Assembly (NCBI GenBank): GCA_963540965.1
Contig: CAUTSA010000001.1
Span: 248,001 to 312,000 of the forward strand
DNA: 64,000 nucleotides
DNA from: Nanosyncoccus sp963540965
GTDB lineage: Bacteria > Patescibacteriota > Saccharimonadia > Saccharimonadales > Saccharimonadaceae
Reading direction: 5' to 3'
In this document: positions 42,754 to 50,274 of the stretch, piece after piece
Layout of the letters: the number at the start of each line of letters is the position of its first letter
Numbering within the stretch: position 1 is the first letter of the stretch
Position numbers and translations under genes: made by a program
The notes under the pieces: generated by a model
What the model was told of the DNA's origin: nothing
Databases searched by the model: none
What the model saw: the letters and a program-made list of their open reading frames with translations, nothing else

Positions 42754-44544
42754 ATGAGTAGTACTGAGAGTTTTGAGACCGAACGTGTGGACCGAATGCG
42801 ACACACCTTGAGTCATATAATGGCAACTGCTCTGACAGAAATGTATCCTGGAATTCAGTTTGGTGTCGGTCCTGCAATTAAGGATGGGTTTTATTATGAC
42901 GTTGACCTTTCTAAGGTAAAGACAAAAAATGGTGAAGTAGTAAAAATTTCTGATGCTGACTTATCTAAAATTGAGAAAAAGATGAGAGAGGTTATTGCGC
43001 GGGGATTTGAGATGCAATATTCAGAAAAAAGTCGCGCGGAAGCACTAGATTGGGCAAAACAGAGCGGACAAGATTTTAAGATTGAATTAATTAACGAATT
43101 ACCAGAAGGCGAAGTGATTTCTTTCTATCAACTAGGTGACTTCACTGATTTATGCAAGGGGCCACATATTGAGAGCGACAAAGAGGTTGGCGTCTTCAAA
43201 TTAATGCGTGTTGCGGGTGCGTATTGGCAGGGGGATGAGAATAAGCCAATGTTGACACGTATTTATGGTGTGGCTTTTGAAAGTGAAGATGAACTTAAGG
43301 AATACCTCGAGAAAATTGAGGAGGCAAAAGCTAGGGACCATAGAAAACTGGGTAAGGAATTGGATCTATTCTGTTTTTCAGATCTAGTAGGTGCGGGATT
43401 ACCGCTGTTTTCACCACGAGGAACAATACTACGCGAGATGATGTCGGAATATTCGTTGTCGCTAAGAGGAGTTTCTGGATTTGAGAAGGTATGGACGCCA
43501 CACATTACAAAAATGGATCTCTTTAAGGCTTCTGGGCATTATGCTAAATTTGGTGATGAGTTGTTTATTGTGCATTCACAGGTGAGCGGAGAGGATTTTG
43601 CATTAAAGCCAATGAACTGTCCGCATCATGCGCAGATTTTCGCTTCAAGACCACGTACTTATAAAGAAATGCCTGTCCGATATATGGAGGCGACAACGGT
43701 TTATCGTGATGAAAAATCTGGAGAATTGGGTGGACTTTCTCGAGTACGTTCTTTAACTCAGGATGACTCACATGTTTTCTGTCGTAAATCTCAAATTGAG
43801 GATGAAATTAAGAATTTAATTAAAATCGTACGTGAACTATATACGGCGGTGGGGATGGAGAAGCTAAGAGCAAGGCTTTCTTATCGTTCTGATGAGGACA
43901 AATACCTTGGCGATATGAGTCTTTGGGAAATGGCACAGGCGCAAATTAAGAATGCTGCAATTGATAACGGATTAGATTTTTTTGAGGCAGAGGGCGAGGC
44001 AGCCTTTTATGGTCCTAAAATTGATTTTATGGCGGAAGATGCGATTGGTCGTGAACATCAGGTAGCGACAGTACAGCTTGATTTTGTGCAACCGGAGCGC
44101 TTTGATCTTAATTTTATAAATGAAAAGGGCGAAAAAGAGCGACCAGTGATGGTACACCATGCGACATTAGGTTCGATTGAAAGATTCCTCGCAGTGTTTA
44201 TAGAGCATACTGCGGGTTGGTTCCCATTTTGGTGTGCACCTGAACAGGTTAGGATTGTAACAGTGAACGATGGAGTATTGGGTTACGTTTCAGAAATTGA
44301 GGATGTGTTAAAACAAATTGTACTAGATAAACCATTAAAATATAATGAACTAAGATTTACGACTGATAAGACGGATGATTCGTTAGGAAAGAAGATTCGT
44401 CGCGCAACAGCGATGAAGATTCCGGCAATCTTAGTGGTTGGGCCGAAAGATATGGAGGCAAGAACTGTCAGCGTGAGGTTGAAAGATGAAGAAAAAACAG
44501 TAGATCTAAAGAATCTGGGTGATTTTCTGAAAGCTTTGGCTTAA
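42754..44544 (+). CDS. thrS: Threonyl-tRNA synthetase lacking the TGS domain
   Basis: 596 aa. Begins directly at the N2 editing domain (HTLSHIMATAL, GVGPAIKDGFYYD, GDFTDLCKGPHIES). The class II catalytic core follows with zinc ligands in MNCPHH, TQDDSHVF and VHHATLGS, motif 3 in ATLGSIERF, and an HGTP anticodon-binding domain. The N-terminal TGS domain (about 60 residues in E. coli ThrRS) is missing. Leader with AAAGGA; no T-box is seen. Confidence 0.96.
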   Translation: MSSTESFETERVDRMRHTLSHIMATALTEMYPGIQFGVGPAIKDGFYYDVDLSKVKTKNGEVVKISDADLSKIEKKMREVIARGFEMQYSEKSRAEALDWAKQSGQDFKIELINELPEGEVISFYQLGDFTDLCKGPHIESDKEVGVFKLMRVAGAYWQGDENKPMLTRIYGVAFESEDELKEYLEKIEEAKARDHRKLGKELDLFCFSDLVGAGLPLFSPRGTILREMMSEYSLSLRGVSGFEKVWTPHITKMDLFKASGHYAKFGDELFIVHSQVSGEDFALKPMNCPHHAQIFASRPRTYKEMPVRYMEATTVYRDEKSGELGGLSRVRSLTQDDSHVFCRKSQIEDEIKNLIKIVRELYTAVGMEKLRARLSYRSDEDKYLGDMSLWEMAQAQIKNAAIDNGLDFFEAEGEAAFYGPKIDFMAEDAIGREHQVATVQLDFVQPERFDLNFINEKGEKERPVMVHHATLGSIERFLAVFIEHTAGWFPFWCAPEQVRIVTVNDGVLGYVSEIEDVLKQIVLDKPLKYNELRFTTDKTDDSLGKKIRRATAMKIPAILVVGPKDMEARTVSVRLKDEEKTVDLKNLGDFLKALA

Positions 44545-44560
44545 TCTTTGCTGGGTAGAC

Positions 44561-45298
44561 ATGGTGAAACCAGTAATAGTAATAGTTGGTCCTACCGCCT
44601 CTGGTAAAACAGGGGCGGCTATTGCTTTGGCGCTAGAAATCGGTGGGGAAATTATTTGTGCGGATTCGAGAACGATTTACCGAGGAATGGACGTGGGTAC
44701 GGCTAAGCCTAGTATGGAGGAGAGGAAAAATATTGTTCATTTTGGATTAGACCTAGTGAACCCAGACGAGCGATTTACAGTATACGAATGGAAGAAATAT
44801 GCTGAACAAAAAATTTATGAGATAAGAACGAGGGGAAAATATCCGATCGTTGTCGGTGGGACGGGGCTTTATATTGATGCTTTAATCTATGATTATCAAT
44901 TTAATCAGGAAAGAAAGAGTGATCAACTTGATCGAAGAGAGGTCGGAGAAGATTTCTTGGTTTATGGGGTAAAGTGGAGTAGTGAGGAAATCAGAGAAAG
45001 AATTAAACTTCGTGAACAACAGATGTTTGAAAACGAGGAACTAGTTTTAGAAACGGTAAAATTAGCTAAGCGTTTTGATTGGAGCTTGCAATCTATGCGA
45101 AGTAATATTTATCAGTTCGTATGGCGAATGTTGAATAAGGAAATTACAAAAGAAGAAGCCATAACTCTTGGGGTGTATGATGATTATCATTTGGCGAAGA
45201 GGCAGATGACTTGGTTCAAAAGGAACAAACAGATTTGGTGGTGTAGGTTAAAAGATTTGAACGCTGAAATTATAAAAGACTTGAAGTCTTTAGAATAA
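44561..45298 (+). CDS. miaA: tRNA dimethylallyltransferase MiaA (short form)
   Basis: 245 aa against about 300-310 in most bacteria. P-loop GPTASGKTGAA (residues 10-20), ADSRTIYRGMDVGTAKPS, the VVGGTGLYIDAL motif near 105 and the late RQMTWFKRN. The insertion/swinging domain between about residues 125 and 160 is shortened. It modifies A37 in tRNAs that read UNN codons, using host- or self-made DMAPP. It begins 16 bases after thrS and is probably co-transcribed. Confidence 0.9.
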   Translation: MVKPVIVIVGPTASGKTGAAIALALEIGGEIICADSRTIYRGMDVGTAKPSMEERKNIVHFGLDLVNPDERFTVYEWKKYAEQKIYEIRTRGKYPIVVGGTGLYIDALIYDYQFNQERKSDQLDRREVGEDFLVYGVKWSSEEIRERIKLREQQMFENEELVLETVKLAKRFDWSLQSMRSNIYQFVWRMLNKEITKEEAITLGVYDDYHLAKRQMTWFKRNKQIWWCRLKDLNAEIIKDLKSLE

Positions 45299-45329
45299 AA
45301 AGTTTATGATGTGGTAAAATAGAGTTAAG

Positions 45330-45938
45330 ATGAGTAAAGAAAATAATACTCCACTAGAAAAACTATTTGGATCAAAAACTAGAACAAAATTATTAAGTCT
45401 ATTTTTTGGTAATCCTGAACGTTCTTTCTATGTCCGTGAGATGACACGGGTGATTGAGGAGCAGATTAACTCAGTGAGGCGAGAACTGTTAAATCTTGAA
45501 GGAATAGGGATTATTAAAAACGAAACCTATGATAACAAGGTTTATTATTCAGCAAATACGAAGCACCCCTTTTCAAAGCCACTAGTTATGTTGTTTTCTA
45601 CACGTGCTGATGTGGTGGTTGACGTGACAGTAAAGCCAAACGTTTGGGAAGAATATGTGCGTTCAGTTAAGAACTACTTGGACTGTTTAATTGTTACTAA
45701 CCGACTGCCTGGTCAAGAAGGGGTTGATTTATTAATAGTTGGGGATGATAAAACGAAGAAGCTGACACATTGGGCTGAGGTTGTTGAGAAGAAAGAGGGG
45801 AAACCTCTGAATTATGTAATTATGTCTCGTGATGATTTTCAGTATCGTTTGAATGTGAAGGATAGGTTCGTTTCGGAAGTCTTGGAGATGTCGATATTGG
45901 AAAAAATTGATCCAGATGGAATATTGAATAGACGTTAA
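45330..45938 (+). CDS. Winged-helix regulator with a nucleotidyltransferase-like C-terminal domain
   Basis: 202 aa. Residues about 8-70 look like a winged helix (KLFGSKTRTKLLSLFFGNPERSFYVREM, INSVRRELLNLEGIGII). Residues about 105-160 resemble a minimal nucleotidyltransferase fold (DLLIVGDD) without the GS-DxD active site. This combination is known in archaeal and CPR genomes as a DNA-binding regulator. A GTAAAAT box (TAAAAT 45315-45320) ends nine bases before the ATG. A role in controlling the next gene is possible. Confidence 0.6.
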   Translation: MSKENNTPLEKLFGSKTRTKLLSLFFGNPERSFYVREMTRVIEEQINSVRRELLNLEGIGIIKNETYDNKVYYSANTKHPFSKPLVMLFSTRADVVVDVTVKPNVWEEYVRSVKNYLDCLIVTNRLPGQEGVDLLIVGDDKTKKLTHWAEVVEKKEGKPLNYVIMSRDDFQYRLNVKDRFVSEVLEMSILEKIDPDGILNRR

Positions 45939-45969
45939 AATAATTTGGAAAAAGAGGAAGGAGTGACAG

Positions 45970-46422
45970 ATGTTTGAAATTGAGAGTAAGAATCCAAATG
46001 AAATTACAATTAAAACTGCTACAAAAACGGTGACGATTGATTTTGTTAATGGGGTGATTATGGCTGATCTAGCTGTAGGGGAAATCGCGGGTCCCGGTGA
46101 GTTTGAGATCGGAGAGGCAACAATTAGAGGTATTAGTGTGGCTAAACATACTAAAACAATTTATGATGTGGAAGTAGGTGGAATCCATGTCGGCATTATT
46201 GGTGATTTTGATGAGAACTTGGATGAGTTAGGTATTTCTGATATTCTATGTACGAGTTCAGTGAAGGCGATTAAGGATATTAATCCTAAAATAATTGTAG
46301 CTACGGGTAATATTGACGGTATGGTGACTGAATTAAAGCTTTCAAGTAGAGTGGAGAAGAAAATTAAGATTAAAAAGATAGAGGATCTTCCTGCGATACA
46401 AGAAGTGATCGCTTTAAATTAA
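45970..46422 (+). CDS. Short MBL-fold-like protein without metal ligands (150 aa)
   Basis: The repeating short strands and turns (GPGEFEIGEATIRGISVAKH, TIYDVEVGGIHVGIIGDF, IIVATG) resemble the reduced beta-lactamase-fold proteins common in CPR genomes (UlaG-like). The HxHxDH metal motif is absent, so hydrolase activity is not expected. Shine-Dalgarno GGAAGGAG. Lies 31 bases after the regulator gene. Confidence 0.5.
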   Translation: MFEIESKNPNEITIKTATKTVTIDFVNGVIMADLAVGEIAGPGEFEIGEATIRGISVAKHTKTIYDVEVGGIHVGIIGDFDENLDELGISDILCTSSVKAIKDINPKIIVATGNIDGMVTELKLSSRVEKKIKIKKIEDLPAIQEVIALN

Positions 46423-46454
46423 GATTAGTAAAAGATAGTGAGGGGGATAAATTT

Positions 46455-46489
46455 AAAAAAAGAGCTCAAAAGATGGAGGGCTCTTTTTT
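46455..46489 (+). terminator. Intrinsic terminator after the MBL-like gene
   Basis: AAAAAAGAGCTC / GGGCTCTTTTTT stem with one G-U pair and a loop of about 10 bases. Confidence 0.85.
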
Positions 46490-46516
46490 AAAGTTACTAT
46501 GAAAGTGAATTTACTT

Positions 46517-46604
46517 AAAAAATGTATTCAGAATAATAGGTTTTTGTATACAATTTCTGGATAGAAAATCATCAAAAATGATACTGAGTAAAAAATGTGT
46601 TCAG
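46517..46604 (+). repeat. Two copies of the AAAAAATGTRTTCAG repeat
   Basis: AAAAAATGTATTCAG at 46517-46531 and AAAAAATGTGTTCAG at 46590-46604, 73 bases apart. A third copy lies at 57858-57872 upstream of gyrB. Confidence 0.6.
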
Positions 46605-46650
46605 CAACCTAAATAAAATTATGTTGTTGAAAAATATGATGGTTAATTAA

Positions 46651-46667
46651 TATGCTATAATTCTGAT
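46651..46667 (+). promoter_or_regulatory. Leaderless promoter of the M50 protease gene
   Basis: TATGCTATAAT; TATAAT at 46656-46661 ends six bases before ATG 46668. Confidence 0.7.
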
Positions 46668-47312
46668 ATGAATTTTGATATTTTTGCGATTATCATTGTA
46701 TTTATTATTATTTTATTTTCAATGGTCCTACATGAGATGGCACATGCTTATACTGCGTATTTTCTGGGGGATAATACCGCAAAAGAAGAAGGGCGATTGT
46801 CGTTAAATCCATTTTCACATATTGATCCGGTGATGTCGATAGTTGTACCGCTGTTGCTATTTATTAGTGGTGGGCCGATTTTTGGAGGAGCCAAGCCTGT
46901 TCCTGTAGCGCAGAAAAGACTTAAAGGGGGTGAATGGGGGATGGCGTTGGTTGCGTTTTCTGGGCCATTTGTAAATTTCCTGATTGCTCTTGTTGGGTTT
47001 TTAATCGGTCATCTAAGTGGCGGCTTGGTGGCCGGTGGGTATGTTGGACTATTCTTTAAACAGTTAGTTTTAGCTAATTTGGGTTTTATGATTTTTAATT
47101 TATTACCAATTCCACCACTCGATGGTTCGAGGATTGCCTACGCTTTGGCGCCTGACTTTATTAGGGATTTATTTGATAGTATTGAAAAAGGTATGGGGGT
47201 TTTTCTGGTTTTGATTTTGGTATACGTTTTTGGAAATTCTTTGTCTATTTTTACTTCAAGTATAATGGTCTCTATACTGAAATTCTTTTATTTTATTGTG
47301 GGTGTAAAATAA
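46668..47312 (+). CDS. Site-2-protease-family (M50) membrane metalloprotease
   Basis: 214 aa, five to six membrane helices. Zinc motif HEMAH at residues 22-26, the third ligand in NLLPIPPLDGSRI (about residues 143-155) and the GAKPVPV loop. It belongs to the compact YwhC-like group without a PDZ domain. It cuts within the membrane, typically releasing anti-sigma factors or clearing signal-peptide remnants. Confidence 0.92.
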   Translation: MNFDIFAIIIVFIIILFSMVLHEMAHAYTAYFLGDNTAKEEGRLSLNPFSHIDPVMSIVVPLLLFISGGPIFGGAKPVPVAQKRLKGGEWGMALVAFSGPFVNFLIALVGFLIGHLSGGLVAGGYVGLFFKQLVLANLGFMIFNLLPIPPLDGSRIAYALAPDFIRDLFDSIEKGMGVFLVLILVYVFGNSLSIFTSSIMVSILKFFYFIVGVK

Positions 47313-47315
47313 GGT

Positions 47316-47331
47316 ATGCTATAATTAAGTT
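47316..47331 (+). promoter_or_regulatory. Promoter of the structured RNA at 47.33 kb
   Basis: TATGCTATAAT (TATAAT at 47320-47325) ends six bases before the outer stem of the RNA. Confidence 0.6.
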
Positions 47332-47458
47332 ACCCTAGTGGCGGCATGATTTTCCTGAATAGTCATGTTTCAGGGGTTTCGCGGTGTTATCTCCGTGGAG
47401 ATGCGCATAAGATTCTACCCACCTGTATTTATTACAGGGAAAAACAGGTCACTAGGGT
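47332..47458 (+). ncRNA. Structured RNA of unknown class (small RNA or 5' leader)
   Basis: A perfect 9-bp closing stem joins ACCCTAGTG (47332-47340) and CACTAGGGT (47450-47458). Inside are three hairpins: CCTGAA/TTCAGG (47354-47359 with 47369-47374), ATCTC/GAGAT with loop CGTG (47389-47402), and CCTGTA/TACAGG (47422-47427 with 47433-47438). The promoter sits just upstream and the Nudix-RNase H start 22-28 bases downstream, so it is either a cis-regulatory leader or a free RNA. I could not match it to SRP RNA, 6S RNA or a riboswitch class. Confidence 0.6.
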
Positions 47459-47479
47459 TTATGATTTTTCAAGATATGA

Positions 47480-48361
47480 GTGGGTATGAAGCAGAAAATT
47501 AGAATAGCTGGAATGATTCGGAAAGCGGATCATTTTTTGGTGTTAAAGAAGAATAAGGGACGTGCGGATATATCTACTGTCTGGGAGCTGCCGGTTTGCA
47601 AGATTCGAGTGGGGGAGCAGCCAGAAGAGGCGATAGCGAGGTTGGTAGATGAGGATTTATCACTGACTGTTAAGAAAATGAAGATTAGAGACGTAATCAC
47701 ATTTACGGAGTATGAAGATGCCTCAAAAATATATAGTTTATATATTATATATGATATTGACGTTGAGGATAATGAAGCTAATAAGATTGAACTGAGTGAT
47801 AAATATTCATCGTATAAATTTTTAGGATTCAATGATGATATCTTTTCTAACTTAAGTTTCGAGGAGGCCTCAGCTACAGTACTTGGAATTGAACTTGGAA
47901 AAACAGGTAACAGGCAGAATGGAGAAGTTACGGTGGGGCTTCGGGGTGCTGCTAATGGGCCAATCATCTACACGGATGGAGCTTCAAGGGGAAATCCTGG
48001 GCCATCGGGAATCGGATACGTGGTATATAGTGAGGAGGTTCAGGAGCTTAACAGGAGGGGGGAGTTTATTGGATTTGCGACTTCTAGAGTGGCAGAATAT
48101 TATGCTCTTAAAGAAGGGTGTGAACAGGCAATTGAACTTGGCTTTAAGACGGTGCGCTTTGTATCGGATAATTTGATGATGGTGAATCAAATGAATGGAA
48201 TATATCAAGTTAAGAATAATGATATCCTGCCGATCTATAATGACATTAATAGACTTATTCAAAGTTTTGACACAGTGGCATTTACGCATGTAAAGAGAGA
48301 ACGAAATATAATTGCAGATAGCGAAGCGAATAAGGCGATAGATCGACATTTTGGATCCTAG
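47480..48361 (+). CDS. Nudix-like domain fused to ribonuclease HI
   Basis: 293 aa. Residues about 1-140 resemble a Nudix hydrolase (GMIRKADHFLVLKK, WELPVCKIRVGEQPEEA) with a weakened Nudix box (RLVDED where RExxEE is expected). Residues about 160-293 are a complete RNase HI: Asp in YTDGASRGNPGPSG, Glu in AEYYAL, Asp in VSDNLM and Asp in ADSEANKA. The RNase H half should be active on RNA/DNA hybrids. The start is GTG 47480 or ATG 47486. It lies directly behind the structured RNA and in front of RNase P RNA. Confidence 0.8.
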   Translation: MGMKQKIRIAGMIRKADHFLVLKKNKGRADISTVWELPVCKIRVGEQPEEAIARLVDEDLSLTVKKMKIRDVITFTEYEDASKIYSLYIIYDIDVEDNEANKIELSDKYSSYKFLGFNDDIFSNLSFEEASATVLGIELGKTGNRQNGEVTVGLRGAANGPIIYTDGASRGNPGPSGIGYVVYSEEVQELNRRGEFIGFATSRVAEYYALKEGCEQAIELGFKTVRFVSDNLMMVNQMNGIYQVKNNDILPIYNDINRLIQSFDTVAFTHVKRERNIIADSEANKAIDRHFGS

Positions 48362-48374
48362 CTTTTAGATGTAA

Positions 48375-48391
48375 TTTATGATAGGATATTC
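48375..48391 (+). promoter_or_regulatory. rnpB promoter
   Basis: TATGATAGGAT (48377-48387), an extended -10 just before the RNase P RNA. Confidence 0.5.
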
Positions 48392-48802
48392 AAGAGTCCG
48401 CAAGACAGTCGCTTGGTATAACCAAGAGGAAAGTCCGGGCAGCATAGAACGCAGTAGTCGTTAACGGCGACCGTTTGATCGTTTAGAAGTGTAGTGATAC
48501 ATCAAAAAACTTAAAAATAGGGAAAGTGCCACAGAGACAATACCGCCTTCGGGCAAGGGTGAAAAGTGTGAGGTAAGAGCTCACGGCGTACTATGGTGAC
48601 ATAGACGATGGTAAACCCTACTGGCTGCAAGGAGTGCTAGAGAACCTTTGTTCGAGGATGCACGCTCACCGCTTGAACATTTTGGCAACAAGATGTCTAG
48701 ATAGATGACTGTCGGCTTATCTAATATCCCCCCGTTATGGTTATCTTGTGATAGGGGATCGATAGAACATAAGTTACAGAACCCGGCTTAGTAAAGACTT
48801 AA
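48392..48802 (+). ncRNA. rnpB: RNase P RNA (type A)
   Basis: Conserved core seen as GAGGAAAGTCCGGGC (5' P4 strand, near 48427), GTGCCACAGAGACAATACCGCC (near 48528), AAGGGTGAAA, GATGGTAAACCC and the 3' ACAGAACCCGGCTTA (near 48777). It is the catalytic RNA that matures tRNA 5' ends. Exact ends are estimated from the promoter and the terminator. Confidence 0.95.
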
Positions 48803-48836
48803 AAAATAGACCCTTTGCGGGCCTATTTTTTTGTTT
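48803..48836. terminator. Terminator after rnpB, also serving rpmB
   Basis: AATAG-A-CCC-TTTGC-GGG-C-CTATT hairpin followed by TTTTTTT. On the opposite strand its A-tract becomes the T-run for the convergent ribosomal-protein operon. Confidence 0.75.
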
Positions 48837-48841
48837 TCTAA

Positions 48842-49033
48842 TTATTTAAGAAAACCTTTTTTCTTGAGGGTACGAATAGCGGCAGCGCTAACGTTTAGGC
48901 GAATCTTTTTACCATCGATGACGAGGGTTTTCTTTTGAATATTTGGTTTAAATACTTTACGGGTTTTATGCTGTGAGAACGAAACATTGTGTCCGTACAT
49001 CTTGCCTTTACCGGTGATTTCACAAATAGCCAT
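48842..49033 (-). CDS. rpmB: 50S ribosomal protein L28
   Basis: 63 aa. MAICEITGKGKMYGHNVSFSQHKTRKVFKPN is the family opening. No zinc cysteine pair. It overlaps the rplT stop by one base. It ends the infC-rpmI-rplT operon, where L28 is not usually found. Confidence 0.95.
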   Translation of the reverse strand: MAICEITGKGKMYGHNVSFSQHKTRKVFKPNIQKKTLVIDGKKIRLNVSAAAIRTLKKKGFLK

Positions 49034-49386
49034 TACTTATTCTCCTGTTTAGCTTTTTCAACAATAGCTTTGAAGGCAGAAGGTTGATTAACGGCAAGCT
49101 CGGCAAGGATTTTGCGGTCAACAGTGATGTTCTGTTTCTTCATAAGATTGATAAGCTGAGAATAACTTAGACCAAGCTCGCGGGATGCGTTGTTGATGCG
49201 AGTAATCCAGAGAGCACGTAGGTCGCGTTTGCGATTACGGCGGTCACGGTAAGCGTAGCGAAGAGCCTTGATGACGCCTTGTTTGGCAAGACGGAAACTT
49301 CGTGTACGATAATGTTGCATACCTTTAGCGGCAGCTAGGATTTTTTTGTGTTTTGCGCGTGCAGCGACACCTCTTTTAATTCTCAT
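49033..49386 (-). CDS. rplT: 50S ribosomal protein L20
   Basis: 117 aa, family-typical. MRIKRGVAARAKHKKIL, AYRDRRNRKRDLRALWITRINNA. It binds 23S rRNA early in assembly and in many bacteria represses its own operon. Two bases from rpmI. Confidence 0.97.
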   Translation of the reverse strand: MRIKRGVAARAKHKKILAAAKGMQHYRTRSFRLAKQGVIKALRYAYRDRRNRKRDLRALWITRINNASRELGLSYSQLINLMKKQNITVDRKILAELAVNQPSAFKAIVEKAKQENK

Positions 49387-49388
49387 GA

Positions 49389-49583
49389 TTAAACTCCTAA
49401 TGCACTCTTAATGTTTTTTGCAATTTTACCTTCGACTGCACCAGCAGTTTTCATATTGCGTTTCCTTGCTTTAGACTTCTTAGCAAGGATGTGATTACCA
49501 AAGGCGCGTTCACGGATTAATTTTCCAGTACCGGAAATCTTAATACGCTTTGCGGTGCCTTTATGGGTCTTTAATTTAGGCAT
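49389..49583 (-). CDS. rpmI: 50S ribosomal protein L35
   Basis: 64 aa. PKLKTHKGTAKRIKISGTGKLIR opening, basic throughout. Shine-Dalgarno AAAGGAAAA upstream. Middle gene of the infC operon. Confidence 0.95.
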   Translation of the reverse strand: MPKLKTHKGTAKRIKISGTGKLIRERAFGNHILAKKSKARKRNMKTAGAVEGKIAKNIKSALGV

Positions 49584-49666
49584 AGGTTTTCCTTTTAGTT
49601 ATAGTTAATATTTGTACTCAGGCTAGCTGAGCTAAGGAGCGATCAGGGAACCGTGGAAGTAGGAAA

Positions 49667-50188
49667 TTACTTCTTCCGAACTCCGACTGATAAGTTGCGT
49701 CCGGCAAATTGTGGTTTTCCTTCAACGATGGCCACTTCAGCTAATTCAGCTAAAATACGATCAAGTAGGGTATTACCAAGCTCTTTGTGAGCAAGCTCAC
49801 GACCTCGGAAAGTGATCATGATTTTACAATGATCGCCATCATCGAGGAAGCTTTTAATTTTGCGGATTTTAATATTGAGGTCATTGTCACTGATTTTGAG
49901 ACCAATCTTCATTTGTTTTAGCTCAGATTGTTTTTCACGAGCTTTTTTACGATTCTTGGCTTCTTCTTTCATCTTCTGATATTGAAATTTACCCCAGTCG
50001 ATGATTCTGACAACAGGAGGATTTGCGTTTCCAGCAATTTCAACTAGATCAACGCCATTTTCTCTTGCGAGGAGCTGAGCTTCGCGACTTGACATAATGC
50101 CAAGTTGCTCTCCATTAGTTCCAATAACTCGCACAGATTCGTAACGGATTTCTCCATTGATTTTTGTACGTGAATTTTTGATACTAAT
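49667..50188 (-). CDS. infC: Translation initiation factor IF-3, ATT start
   Basis: 173 aa when begun at ATT 50188. The protein then opens ISIKNSRTKINGEIRYESVRVIGTNGEQLG, matching the conserved INExIRxxEVRLIGxxGEQLG start of IF-3. The first ATG/GTG in frame (50134) would cut off this helix. AAAGGA lies about six bases before ATT. ATT/AUU starts are the known autoregulatory device of infC in other bacteria. It heads infC-rpmI-rplT-rpmB and follows a two-box promoter. Confidence 0.9.
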   Translation of the reverse strand: MSIKNSRTKINGEIRYESVRVIGTNGEQLGIMSSREAQLLARENGVDLVEIAGNANPPVVRIIDWGKFQYQKMKEEAKNRKKAREKQSELKQMKIGLKISDNDLNIKIRKIKSFLDDGDHCKIMITFRGRELAHKELGNTLLDRILAELAEVAIVEGKPQFAGRNLSVGVRKK

Positions 50189-50220
50189 GGTAGTCCTTTC
50201 TTTTAACCTTAATAGATAGA

Positions 50221-50249
50221 ATTATATCAAGAATAACTGAGATTATCAA
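50221..50249 (-). promoter_or_regulatory. Canonical sigma-70 promoter of the infC operon
   Basis: Minus strand: TTGATA (50249-50244), a 17-base spacer, TATAAT (50226-50221). The leader is about 25-30 bases. Confidence 0.8.
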
Positions 50250-50274
50250 GGGGTTAGGCTAAGTTACGGTCTAG

